Shown: positions 15,954 to 24,226 of the stretch, one piece after another | How the letters are laid out: each line of letters starts with the position of its first letter | Position numbering within the stretch: the stretch's first letter is position 1 | Assembly: GCA_022774485.1 (NCBI GenBank) | Contig: JALFLX010000031.1 | Span: 1 to 28,838, forward strand | Reading direction: 5' to 3' | Origin: Bacilli bacterium | GTDB lineage: Bacteria; Bacillota_I; Bacilli_A; RFN20; CAG-288 | Length of the DNA: 28,838 bases | Notes under the pieces: model-generated | Databases searched by the model: none | Told to the model about the DNA's origin: nothing | Seen by the model: the letters and a program-made list of their open reading frames with translations, nothing else | Made by a program: the position numbers and the translations under genes

Positions 15954-16748
15954 ATGGTATGGGGTACGTTCAGTGTTGTTCATATATTGAGTTTGATTCT
16001 CGCCGTTTTGATTAACGTGGCGATTTATTTTGTCTTGAAGAGAAGAGGAAGAACTTTTCAGATGGTCGTTCTTCTTCTGCTGACTGGCTTTGGTCTGTTT
16101 GATATCATCTGGAATCTTGTGAAGTGGAACTCTCCGTTAGAATATCTTCCTCTTCATCTCTGTACGATGTTTGCTCTTATGATGCCGATTTTGGTGCTCA
16201 CAAAGAGTGAGATGCTTGGAAATTTAGCCCTGTTGTGGTGTTTTGGTTCTTGCTTCGCTCTGGTGTTTAATGGAGCAGTCGCCTCAGCTGAAATCACAGA
16301 TCCGGTGGTCTTATGCTACTATTTCACGCATGTCTTTGATATCGGTATCCCGCTTATCATGTTGAAATTGAAGATGTTTAAAAAGAATCCGCGCTGTATT
16401 TTCTCAACGCTGATGATCACATTTATCTGCTATTCATTCGCTCATTTGATGAACCTTGTCATCAATCATTACACGCTTGTCAATGAGATTGTGGATTGGA
16501 AAGGGGAACTTGTTACAGTTAATTATATGTACACCTTAGCGCCGATTAACTCGCTGATGGAATTTTTCTATAACCTCTGCCCGATCCCGTATCTCTATGG
16601 GCTTCTCTTCATGCCGATCATCTTGGGGTATTTGGCAGTTCTTTATCTCCCTCAAATTGTAAAAGAGATAAAAGAATTGATTCGACACTATCATCTTAAC
16701 AAGAGAAGAAAGTATTTTTTCATCAATAGAAAAGTGTTTGTAAAATGA
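15954..16748 (+). CDS. YwaF/TIGR02206-like multi-spanning membrane protein
   Basis: The 264-aa protein is almost wholly hydrophobic, with about seven membrane helices. The short motif LPLHLC (65-70) between helices 2 and 3 is typical of the TIGR02206/YwaF family, whose function is not known. A basic stretch (HLNKRRKYFFINRK) forms the cytoplasmic C-terminus. The ribosome binding site AGAGGTG precedes the ATG at 15954. The stop TGA overlaps by three bases the ATG of a lipoprotein signal sequence (16745), so the next gene was evidently designed to be translated with it. Confidence 0.8.
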   Translation: MVWGTFSVVHILSLILAVLINVAIYFVLKRRGRTFQMVVLLLLTGFGLFDIIWNLVKWNSPLEYLPLHLCTMFALMMPILVLTKSEMLGNLALLWCFGSCFALVFNGAVASAEITDPVVLCYYFTHVFDIGIPLIMLKLKMFKKNPRCIFSTLMITFICYSFAHLMNLVINHYTLVNEIVDWKGELVTVNYMYTLAPINSLMEFFYNLCPIPYLYGLLFMPIILGYLAVLYLPQIVKEIKELIRHYHLNKRRKYFFINRKVFVK

Positions 16749-16807
16749 AAAAACAGAGTCTTTGGCTCCTTTCTATATTTCTCTTTCTCTCCTCTTGTTC
16801 TTCGTAA
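16745..16807 (+). pseudogene. Lipoprotein signal peptide cut off by an in-frame stop
   Basis: Twenty codons encode MKKQSLWLLSIFLFLSSCSS, a textbook lipoprotein signal with lipobox L15-S16-S17-C18. The frame then meets TAA (16805-16807). Reading on in the same frame gives an acidic linker and then, with no further stop, the SGNH esterase to 17689. The 5' end has the ATGA overlap with the preceding gene that an intact gene would have. This is best read as the 5' part of a nonsense-mutated lipoprotein esterase gene (full span 16745-17689), unless the stop is a sequencing error. Confidence 0.75.
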
Positions 16808-16843
16808 AAAGAGAATCCAGAGGAGGGAAAGTATTCTCTCAAT

Positions 16844-17689
16844 ATGAATCGAGAATACACTGTCGTTGACTGTCTTCCTTTTGGAGAGGGAAGAAAAGCA
16901 AGTGTTTTTCTTCTGTTAGGCCAAAGCAACGCTTCTGGCTGTTCTTATGTGGAATACCTTGAAAAAACAGCAAAGGGAGAGAATTTTCTCCGCTATCAAA
17001 ACGGATATGATTCTGTCATGATCGACTTTTGTATCGATGATCACGCCACAAGCTCTGAGGGTTGTTTTCAAAAGGTGGATTTAACTTGTGCATATGAGGG
17101 GTGTTTTGGCCCGGAGGTCGGCTTTGCCGATAAGCTAGTACAAGCGGGAATTCAAGAACCAATTTTTGTTTTGAAATACACGATGTCAGGTTATTCTCTC
17201 AATTATAACTGGCTAAGAAAAGGAAATAGAGGTGACATTTATACTGCTATGGAGCAGTATGCGAAGACTTATCTCTCTTATCTCGAAAGTAAAGGTTATG
17301 AAATCACTCTTGATGGTGTCTTGTGGATGCAAGGGGAGAGTGATACGACAGAGTTTAAAGCATCGAAGTATTTAGATAACACGAGGAAGTTTGTCTCTTA
17401 TCTCAGAGAGGATTTCAAAGCGTATCAGAGCGAAGAGGGAATTTATTTCATCGATGCGGGAATCTCAGATAGCCCGTATTGTCTCCCTTCTTATCCGGAA
17501 ATCAATGAGGCGAAGGTTGCCTTTTCAAAAGAGAGTGATCTCAACTTGTATTTTCCGACAATTGAGAATGGGTTAACGACATTGAATGAACCGTACGGAG
17601 ATCCGGATTTAGGTCACTACGATGCTTTAGATGAGATTCGATTGGGAGAGCTGTTCGGAGAAGCTGCACTCACTTTTTTAAGGAGTTAG
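16844..17689 (+). CDS. SGNH hydrolase / sialate O-acetylesterase-like carbohydrate esterase, separated from its signal peptide
   Basis: The open part is 281 aa from the first ATG after the in-frame stop. It has the blocks of the SASA/CE6-like SGNH esterases: GQSNASG with catalytic S28, the GCFGPEVGFADKL block (87-99), LWMQGESD (160-167), and the DLGHYDALDEIRLG block (255-268) with D255 and H258. Such enzymes remove O-acetyl groups from sugars. The intact gene would have been an exported lipoprotein; started here, the enzyme would be complete but cytoplasmic. AGGAGG lies about 17 bases before the ATG, rather far for good initiation. The gene follows the YwaF-like gene in the same transcription unit. 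Expression is doubtful. Confidence 0.75.
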   Translation: MNREYTVVDCLPFGEGRKASVFLLLGQSNASGCSYVEYLEKTAKGENFLRYQNGYDSVMIDFCIDDHATSSEGCFQKVDLTCAYEGCFGPEVGFADKLVQAGIQEPIFVLKYTMSGYSLNYNWLRKGNRGDIYTAMEQYAKTYLSYLESKGYEITLDGVLWMQGESDTTEFKASKYLDNTRKFVSYLREDFKAYQSEEGIYFIDAGISDSPYCLPSYPEINEAKVAFSKESDLNLYFPTIENGLTTLNEPYGDPDLGHYDALDEIRLGELFGEAALTFLRS

Positions 17690-17700
17690 CTTCTCCTTTT
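17680..17700 (+). terminator. Weak candidate terminator after the esterase gene
   Basis: Stem AAGGAG / CTCCTT (17680-17685 and 17693-17698) with a seven-base loop, overlapping the stop codon and followed by a short T-run. Six pairs only. Confidence 0.4.
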
Positions 17701-17703
17701 CAA

Positions 17704-17732
17704 TTCTCTTTATATATATGTCCATGTATAAT
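17704..17732 (+). promoter_or_regulatory. Candidate promoter of the tandem ABC transporter genes
   Basis: Consensus -10 TATAAT at 17727-17732, with a weak -35 TTCTCT (17704-17709) at 17 bases spacing. The predicted transcript start is about 20 bases before the ATG at 17761. Confidence 0.4.
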
Positions 17733-17760
17733 CAGTTTGTTTAAGAACAGGAGGGACACG

Positions 17761-20124
17761 ATGGCGTTATTAGAACTGAACCATATCTCGAAGTTTTACT
17801 CCGATGGCGTCACATCATCCAAGGGCTTAGATGATGTCTCTTTAAAGTTTGATGCCGGTGAATTTGTCGCGATTACTGGTGAATCAGGCTCTGGTAAGAC
17901 GACTTTACTCAACGTGATGACACTGATGGATGACTATGACTCTGGAACGATGCTTTTTGAAGGAAAAGACTCTTCTGAGATGAATCAGAAAGAGATTCTC
18001 GAGCTGAGAAAGAACTATATTTCTTTTGTCTTTCAGGACTACAACTTGATTCAATCTTTGACTGCCTATCAAAACATCCTCATCGCCTTGAGAAACAAAG
18101 GCTATGAGGAAGCAGAGTGCAAGAGAAGAGCAAAAAAAGCGCTGGATGACTGCAAACTCAGTCACAGAAAGAACAACAAAGTTGTCTCACTCTCTGGCGG
18201 TGAGAGACAGAGAGTTGTCATCGCAAGAGCATTAGCCTTAGATTCTCCAATCATCGCGTTTGATGAGCCAACTGGAAACTTAGACTCTCAGACTTCTACC
18301 GAGATCATCCACCTTGTCAACTCCTTGAAGAAAAATCATTTGATTCTCTATGTCACTCACGATTATCAATCGGTGGAACCTTTTTGTACCCGCCATGTCA
18401 TTCTAAAGGATGGCAAGGTGATTGAAGATATCAATCTCAGAGCGAAAGACAACAGTGTCCTCACAAAACAAGAGGATTTGAAACCTCGCGGTGTGAAGAA
18501 AGCATCGCTCCGCTTGCTTTCCTCCTCTCCGAAAAAGCTGATTTTGATGTGTCTGTCTTTGATTTTCTTCTCGATCGGCTGTTCGTTGATGGGTATGGCT
18601 GTCGCAAATTCGATTGTCGATGCTCAAGTGGAAAGACTCAACGTAGAGAAAAATGTCAATTCTAGTCTCTTTTCTCAAAAGGATCCAAATGCAGTCTTAT
18701 ATACCAATTTAGGTGAGGGACTTCCAGAGGCGGTCCAAAATGCGGATTATTACGATAAAAAAGGTGACTTCAGTATGCTCGTTTGCACACTGAAAGACAC
18801 ATATTTTCCTTCTGTTGAGAATACTCTTCCTATCCGTCTTACCAAGATGGATAAGGCGGAATATCTTGCTGGTGAAGAGAGTGAAGAAGCTGGATTTTAT
18901 CTCTGCTACAACAGTAAGTGGATGACCAAAGCCATGGTTGAAGAAGAAGTCAGAAGATATGGCTTCAAACAGAAAGTTGGAAATACGGATGAGCTTTATT
19001 TCTTGATTCAAGATGACTATTATGAATTCAGTCCTGACGTCTATCAGAACTGTCTTAATCAAGAATTTAACAAGCTTACTTTTAAAGGAATTATCTTCGG
19101 ATCATCGACTTCATTCTCAGACCGCTGGATTTATCTCAATGAAAAAGCGAGAGACATGATCGCTCCTAAGGTGGATCAGTTCTATCAAGAAACACTCCAA
19201 GATGAGAAGAAACAAGGGCTTCTTTCTGAATATGAATATTCTTTGCACAACCGTTCCTTTAGAAAATCGAGCATTTCAAAAATGGTGGAGCTTTCTTTCG
19301 ATGAGAAAACAGGAACCCCAAGCAAACAGCTTCCTTTTCTCGAAGGATATGAAAGATCTAATCAAGCGATTCCGTTCTATCTCTCATCTTATTACCGGAC
19401 TAAGAAAGATCAGATTTCTCTCACCGCATATGGAGTTACTTATACCTTGAGTGAATTCTTGACAAAGCTTGGCGTTGTGAATGTCGATAGTGTCTTTGTC
19501 GACTTTAACACTGCTGGACTTGGAAATTGTTATCTCAACACGACGTATGAAAACTTGTTCTCAACCCTATTTGACCGTCAGTTTCAATCTTTCTCTGTCG
19601 CCTACTTCAGCTCAGAGGATAAGGCCAAAACAGCAGCGAGTAAAGATGTAGAAAAATATCATCCGATTCTTCTCTCTGCCAGTGTCATAAATGCTGCTGC
19701 AGCTAATTACATAACGATGCTTTACATCATGGCGATGATTCTTCCGATTGCTATGATAATCCTAAGCGTTCTTGTCATCATTCTTTTAGCTTTGTTTACA
19801 ACTCCAGTCCTCTCGATTATGTTTGATAAATACAACCCAGACTTCGCGGTCTTGATGACATTAGGTTTCTCTAAGAAATCTCTTAATCAGATGAAGAGAA
19901 TCATCATCATTGTGCCTGTTCTTATGACATTCACACTGAGCGCGATTATCTGTTTATCTGTTGTCGCTTCAAAATTCTCTTCTCTTTTCCCGACAGCGCT
20001 TCTTGTCTTGCTTTGTATGTTTGCGCTTCTCTTTGTCTCTGGCTATCTCTTTGTCGCTTTTATCGACAGGCGCAATAAGAAGAAGACAATGTCTCAGATG
20101 TTGAAAGATGCGGGAGGAAAATAG
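17761..20124 (+). CDS. ABC transporter, ATPase fused to FtsX-like permease (first of pair)
   Basis: The start is the ATG at 17761, with AGGAGG 6 bases upstream; a TTG at 17737 is in frame but overlaps that site. The 787-aa protein has an N-terminal MacB/LolD-type ATPase: Walker A GESGSGKTT (40-48), Q-loop FQD (91-93), signature LSGGERQ (144-150), Walker B IIAFDEPTGNLD (D168, E169) and His200. After a short linker come one membrane helix (about 260-283), a large extracytoplasmic domain (about 284-648), and three C-terminal helices (about 653-680, 713-737, 743-768) in FtsX/MacB topology. Its partner gene starts two bases after its stop. Such systems export lipoproteins or peptides or work in antimicrobial resistance; the substrate here is unknown. 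Confidence 0.9.
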   Translation: MALLELNHISKFYSDGVTSSKGLDDVSLKFDAGEFVAITGESGSGKTTLLNVMTLMDDYDSGTMLFEGKDSSEMNQKEILELRKNYISFVFQDYNLIQSLTAYQNILIALRNKGYEEAECKRRAKKALDDCKLSHRKNNKVVSLSGGERQRVVIARALALDSPIIAFDEPTGNLDSQTSTEIIHLVNSLKKNHLILYVTHDYQSVEPFCTRHVILKDGKVIEDINLRAKDNSVLTKQEDLKPRGVKKASLRLLSSSPKKLILMCLSLIFFSIGCSLMGMAVANSIVDAQVERLNVEKNVNSSLFSQKDPNAVLYTNLGEGLPEAVQNADYYDKKGDFSMLVCTLKDTYFPSVENTLPIRLTKMDKAEYLAGEESEEAGFYLCYNSKWMTKAMVEEEVRRYGFKQKVGNTDELYFLIQDDYYEFSPDVYQNCLNQEFNKLTFKGIIFGSSTSFSDRWIYLNEKARDMIAPKVDQFYQETLQDEKKQGLLSEYEYSLHNRSFRKSSISKMVELSFDEKTGTPSKQLPFLEGYERSNQAIPFYLSSYYRTKKDQISLTAYGVTYTLSEFLTKLGVVNVDSVFVDFNTAGLGNCYLNTTYENLFSTLFDRQFQSFSVAYFSSEDKAKTAASKDVEKYHPILLSASVINAAAANYITMLYIMAMILPIAMIILSVLVIILLALFTTPVLSIMFDKYNPDFAVLMTLGFSKKSLNQMKRIIIIVPVLMTFTLSAIICLSVVASKFSSLFPTALLVLLCMFALLFVSGYLFVAFIDRRNKKKTMSQMLKDAGGK

Positions 20125-20126
20125 AT

Positions 20127-22901
20127 ATGATTACTCTGAATAATATCAAGAAAACCTTCCGTTCAAAAGGAAATAAAGTCGAGGCGTTAAAAGGAGTCAC
20201 GTTAACACTTCCCGACAATGGTATTGTCATTCTTTTAGGCGAGAGCGGAAGCGGAAAGAGCACGCTCTTAAACGCCTTAGGCGGCTTAGATTCCTATGAA
20301 GGATCTATCGATTATGGAACAGAAAGAGCTCACGGAGATTCTATCAATAAATTCGATGAGTACAGACGCCTCAACATCGGCTATATCTTCCAGGACTTCT
20401 ATCTCAATGATGATCTCTCTGTTGTCGACAACATCCGTCAAGGATTGCAGATTGTCGGTATCACCGAAGAGGCGGAGGTTAAAAAGAGAACCAATCAAGC
20501 GCTCTTTGCTGTCTCGATGTCTCTCTTTAAGAAGAGACTTTGCTCTCAGCTCTCTTTAGGTCAAAAACAGAGAATCGCGATTGCGAGAAGCTTAGCCATC
20601 AATCCGAAGATCATCTTAGCCGATGAACCGACTGGTAACTTAGATTCGAAAAACTCTCAGCAGATCATGCGCATCTTGAAGAAAATCTCTTCCAACATGC
20701 TCGTGGTCATTGTCTCTCATAACGAGAGTTTGGCTAGAGAATACGCAGATTATATCTACAGGATCGCAGATGGTTCTATCATCAAAGAAGAGAAGCTCAA
20801 CAATCCAAAAAATCCAGTTAACAACATTCAGGAAACCCCTCTTTCTGAAGTTCACTCTTCTGTCGACACCATCGGAATTGATCTCTACAAAGATCAGTAT
20901 CAGTACCAGCATACTGGAATCAAAATTCTTCAAAAAGATGGGAAGACCTTCCTTTATGTTCCAAACAACATCACAATTTTAGAATCTGATTTCACCAAAG
21001 CCTCAAAAGAAGTTGTGAAAGAAGAGGAAGAGAAGGAAGGCGAATTTGATAACCGTCACTTCGATGACTCTTTTAAAGGAAAAACAGTCACCAAAGGTCT
21101 CTTCTTTGAGAAAAAAAGAAAGAAGAAAGACAAGCGAGTTCTTATCCGTGTCATCAGTGTAGTCTTATCTTCCATTCTTCTTATTGCTTCTAATATTCTT
21201 GCTACTTACTATAATACCTATCGCACCGATAGTAATGTTCACGACTACGGATATGAATATTATGTTGAAGTGGAGCAAAATTCAAATTACGTCATTCAAT
21301 CTCTCCCTTATTTTGATGAAGAATCCCACTTGCTTCCGTATTCTACCTACACTCAAATTGAGCATCAGCGCTTTGACTTTGCAAGGCTCTATCCTGGAAC
21401 CACCGATCAATACGCTTCAAGAGATAACTTCGATTGTAATCTCAGAGGTGCTCTCTCCTATCGTGATGAGCTCTTAGGATATAAGAACTCCTCCGATTTG
21501 AAAAAAGGAGAAATTGTAATCGACTATACTACCCTCGCATACTTCTCTCAAAACAGCTTTTACCAAGAAGCGAAAGATGTGCTTGGAACTTATTTCCGAT
21601 ATGTCGATCCAGATGGAAATGAAGCAGCTTACAAAATTGTCGGATTCAGTCATCATGAAGCTCCTCAGATCATCTTCGGTGGCTACACACAAAAAGAAGT
21701 CGAGAAGATGTATTATTACCGCTACGGAAAAAGAGAGAAGACACTAGAATATCTTGTCAATGCAGAATATCTCCAAGCGAGCGATATCGGGTATTCTGTC
21801 ATGTTCTCCGGAAACTTCTACTTCACCCCGAGCTTACGAGAAAAAATCGCCAAGGAGGACTATGCTCTCTACGGTTCGAGTTCTTCTATAAAAGATAATC
21901 TCTTGAGTCATCTTGATTTTCCAAAGATGGAAAATATGGATGTCACCTTTGAGTCCGAGGATTTTTTCAGTGAAGATGTTGTTATCTATGATGATGTTAA
22001 CACCCTCGTTGCGCTGTTAAAAGACCTGATAAGCTTCTCTTCTTCTTCTTTCTCTATGGGTCACTATTACTCTCTTACCCCAAAGATCTTAGATTCTTCT
22101 AAAGTCAAGAGTGTTAAAACGTTGAAACAAGAGAAGAAAAAGAACACAACGCTTCGCTTTGCTCTCAACAGCAAGTTCTATCAGCTCTTGAAAGACAAAG
22201 GCTATATCATTGATGAAAACGAAATTCAGTTCTTATCTCTCTTCGATGGAAAAGAAGCAGTGATCGACACTATCTTTGAAGATAAAGACGGAGAAAATGG
22301 TCCTCTCTTTATGTTTACTGATGAGAAAGTGATCTCTCAGATGACAGAGCTATACACCTATTGGTCTCTCTTTTATCTCAGCAACAACAACTACAATGAT
22401 GAGAAAGTTTATGTTCTAACTTACACGTTAGATCCTAACGAATCAAAGCAATATTTAGAAAATAGAGCGATCTCGTATATGACCTCAGAAGACATGATGC
22501 ACAGTGAGGATGAACAGAAGATTCAAGTTCTCATCTGGGTTGCGATCATCTTTGTCTTCTTGTTCTTCGCCTTACTATATATCATCCTCTACCGCGCCTC
22601 TATGGTCAGCGATATCCGCTTCATCGGTATCTACCGCTGCTTAGGTGTGAAAGAGGGAGTGTTCTATCGTCACTACTTCTTCAAGATGCTGAAGAATTAT
22701 TTGTTCTTCCTCGTTCCGTTCCTCTTTTCCACAATTGTTACATCAATCGATAGCTCTGTCACACCTGCTCTGATTGTTGTTCTCTTCCGAGTCCTGGGAC
22801 CGATTGTGACACTGTTGATGCTCATGCTTGTTGTCTATTTTGCACTCCACTCGCTGTTAAAGAAAACACCGCATGAGATCATGACGAAATACGATATCTA
22901 A
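20127..22901 (+). CDS. ABC transporter, ATPase fused to FtsX-like permease (second of pair)
   Basis: The 924-aa protein begins two bases after its partner, with GGGAGG before the ATG. The ATPase has Walker A GESGSGKST (38-46), signature LSLGQKQRI (142-150, Leu where Gly is usual), Walker B IILADEPTGNLD (D166, E167) and His198. A 115-residue linker (about 222-336) contains a hydrophobic core (about 264-290) and ends in a very basic patch before the first membrane helix (about 338-361). The ectodomain spans about 362-808, and three helices follow. The ectodomain is larger than, and not obviously similar to, that of the first protein, which suggests a heterodimer with divided roles. The large bidirectional terminator follows. 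Confidence 0.9.
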   Translation: MITLNNIKKTFRSKGNKVEALKGVTLTLPDNGIVILLGESGSGKSTLLNALGGLDSYEGSIDYGTERAHGDSINKFDEYRRLNIGYIFQDFYLNDDLSVVDNIRQGLQIVGITEEAEVKKRTNQALFAVSMSLFKKRLCSQLSLGQKQRIAIARSLAINPKIILADEPTGNLDSKNSQQIMRILKKISSNMLVVIVSHNESLAREYADYIYRIADGSIIKEEKLNNPKNPVNNIQETPLSEVHSSVDTIGIDLYKDQYQYQHTGIKILQKDGKTFLYVPNNITILESDFTKASKEVVKEEEEKEGEFDNRHFDDSFKGKTVTKGLFFEKKRKKKDKRVLIRVISVVLSSILLIASNILATYYNTYRTDSNVHDYGYEYYVEVEQNSNYVIQSLPYFDEESHLLPYSTYTQIEHQRFDFARLYPGTTDQYASRDNFDCNLRGALSYRDELLGYKNSSDLKKGEIVIDYTTLAYFSQNSFYQEAKDVLGTYFRYVDPDGNEAAYKIVGFSHHEAPQIIFGGYTQKEVEKMYYYRYGKREKTLEYLVNAEYLQASDIGYSVMFSGNFYFTPSLREKIAKEDYALYGSSSSIKDNLLSHLDFPKMENMDVTFESEDFFSEDVVIYDDVNTLVALLKDLISFSSSSFSMGHYYSLTPKILDSSKVKSVKTLKQEKKKNTTLRFALNSKFYQLLKDKGYIIDENEIQFLSLFDGKEAVIDTIFEDKDGENGPLFMFTDEKVISQMTELYTYWSLFYLSNNNYNDEKVYVLTYTLDPNESKQYLENRAISYMTSEDMMHSEDEQKIQVLIWVAIIFVFLFFALLYIILYRASMVSDIRFIGIYRCLGVKEGVFYRHYFFKMLKNYLFFLVPFLFSTIVTSIDSSVTPALIVVLFRVLGPIVTLLMLMLVVYFALHSLLKKTPHEIMTKYDI

Positions 22902-22908
22902 CAGATAG

Positions 22909-22984
22909 AAAAAGGAAGCTCCAAATTGATATGTACCTCCCTATTGTCTAACTAGAAAGGTACATATCAAATGGCTTCCCTTTT
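22909..22984. terminator. Bidirectional terminator between the ABC pair and punA
   Basis: Inner stem TTGATATGTACC / GGTACATATCAA (22926-22937 and 22959-22970, 12 perfect pairs) and outer stem GGAAGC / GCTTCC (22914-22919 and 22974-22979), flanked by an A-run on the left and a T-run on the right. It therefore ends in T residues on both strands and serves the two convergent genes. Confidence 0.9.
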
Positions 22985-22989
22985 ATTTC

Positions 22990-23823
22990 TTAGCAATGCT
23001 GTTTTAATTCCTTTAATGCGATCCTTAAGAGTTTTTCAAATGGTTCTTTACTCTGTTTTGAGATGCGGATGACATCCTCGTCGGAAAGTTTTTCTTCTAA
23101 GATTCCACAAGCCATATTGGTCAAGACAGAAAGAGCGACTGTCTTAACACCCATTGCGCTTAACATCAAAGCTTCAATCGCAGTTGACATTCCGACAGCA
23201 TCTGCCCCGAGAGTCCTTGCCATTTTGATCTCTGCTTTGGTCTCAAACTGAGGGCCGACAAACTGCATGAAGACGCCTTTATGAACAGGTATACTCTCTT
23301 TCTTTGCTTCTTTTTCAATACAATTTGTGATCTCTTTGGAGTAGATATCAGACATATCCGGGAAACGAGTGGTAAGCTTGTCCATGTTTGGACCCTTTAA
23401 CGGGGATTCCACCTCAAAACAGATATGATCCTCAATCAGCATGAATTCTCCTGGATGATAGGAGAGATTCACAGCGCCACAGGCGTTTGTTAAAACCACC
23501 CCTTTCACTCCTAACAGTTTCATCAAGATATGAGGGGTCACGACTTCTTTCGCTTCATATCCCTCATAGAGATGAAGCCTACCTTGCATCACCATCACTT
23601 TTACACCATCTAAGGTTCCTAAGACAAACTGACCCTTATGCATCTTGTTTGTCGAGACAGGCATCCCGGGAATCTCTTGATACGGAATAATCTCTTCTAT
23701 CTCAATCTGATCGACAATCGAATCTAATCCAGAACCTAAGACAATGCCGATCTCTGGAGAGAAAAGGTGTTTCTTCTGGAATTCATCTTTTAAGGAAACA
23801 AGCTCTTCATAGGATAAAGACAT
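22990..23823 (-). CDS. punA: Purine nucleoside phosphorylase (trimeric, class I)
   Basis: PunA cleaves purine nucleosides with phosphate to a free base and ribose-1-phosphate or deoxyribose-1-phosphate, in the cytoplasm (purine salvage). The 277-aa length is normal for the trimeric type. Seen motifs are the phosphate site GSGLD (S31), H62 (MHKG), MQGRLHLYEGY with R82 and H84, LTNACGAVN (111-119), GPQFETKAEIKMARTLGADAVGMST with F193, E194 and M212, and LTNMACGI with N236, the base-binding Asn. The ribosome binding site GGAGGTGA is ideal. It stands alone, convergent with the ABC pair. It is 15 kb from the importer operon, so no functional link is claimed. Confidence 0.95.
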   Translation of the reverse strand: MSLSYEELVSLKDEFQKKHLFSPEIGIVLGSGLDSIVDQIEIEEIIPYQEIPGMPVSTNKMHKGQFVLGTLDGVKVMVMQGRLHLYEGYEAKEVVTPHILMKLLGVKGVVLTNACGAVNLSYHPGEFMLIEDHICFEVESPLKGPNMDKLTTRFPDMSDIYSKEITNCIEKEAKKESIPVHKGVFMQFVGPQFETKAEIKMARTLGADAVGMSTAIEALMLSAMGVKTVALSVLTNMACGILEEKLSDEDVIRISKQSKEPFEKLLRIALKELKQHC

Positions 23824-24168
23824 GGTTCACCTCCGTTTCATGTATTCTAAGTCATCTTCTTTTTGTAAGAAAGAGCAGGGGTAGTAAAAAGACAAAAAGA
23901 TAGAGTTGTAACAATGAAATTTCATGTTTAGTTTCCATTCTCTTCAACGTGAAAATTATGTAAAATTTTCAAAAACATATAATTTTATTTTTTTGAAATC
24001 ATGCGGTTTTCGCAACTTGACCACTTTAGATTTATTTAAAAGTTGTATGTTGCTTAATCATGAGAAGAAAAACGCGAGTGTAAAACGAATTTTCAAACAA
24101 GTTCCCCTTCATAAAATAACCATCTTCGTTAGAGGAAGGCTTTTCTTTCGTTGATTTTTCTTTAATGA
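23824..24168. other. AT-rich intergenic region upstream of punA
   Basis: No gene supported. A 76-codon plus-strand frame (23924-24154) has no ribosome binding site and no recognisable protein features. The punA promoter must lie here on the minus strand, but I could not single out a convincing -35/-10 pair. Confidence 0.45.
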
Positions 24169-24210
24169 AAAGAGACCAGTTTGTCAAGAATCTGACATGC
24201 TGGCCTCTTA
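24169..24210 (-). terminator. Terminator of the ABC-2 transporter operon
   Basis: Imperfect stem: AAGAG / CTCTT (24170-24174 and 24205-24209), CCAG / CTGG (24176-24179 and 24200-24203) and GTCA / TGAC (24183-24186 and 24193-24196), six-base loop. On the minus strand it is followed by TTTTCATT, 17 bases after the permease stop. The T-run is short. Confidence 0.65.
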
Positions 24211-24226
24211 TTTTATGTATTGCTGA

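Noticed and set aside
23924..24154. 76-codon plus-strand reading frame between punA and the exporter operon
   Set aside because: No ribosome binding site, no recognisable domain, AT-rich composition typical of intergenic DNA.
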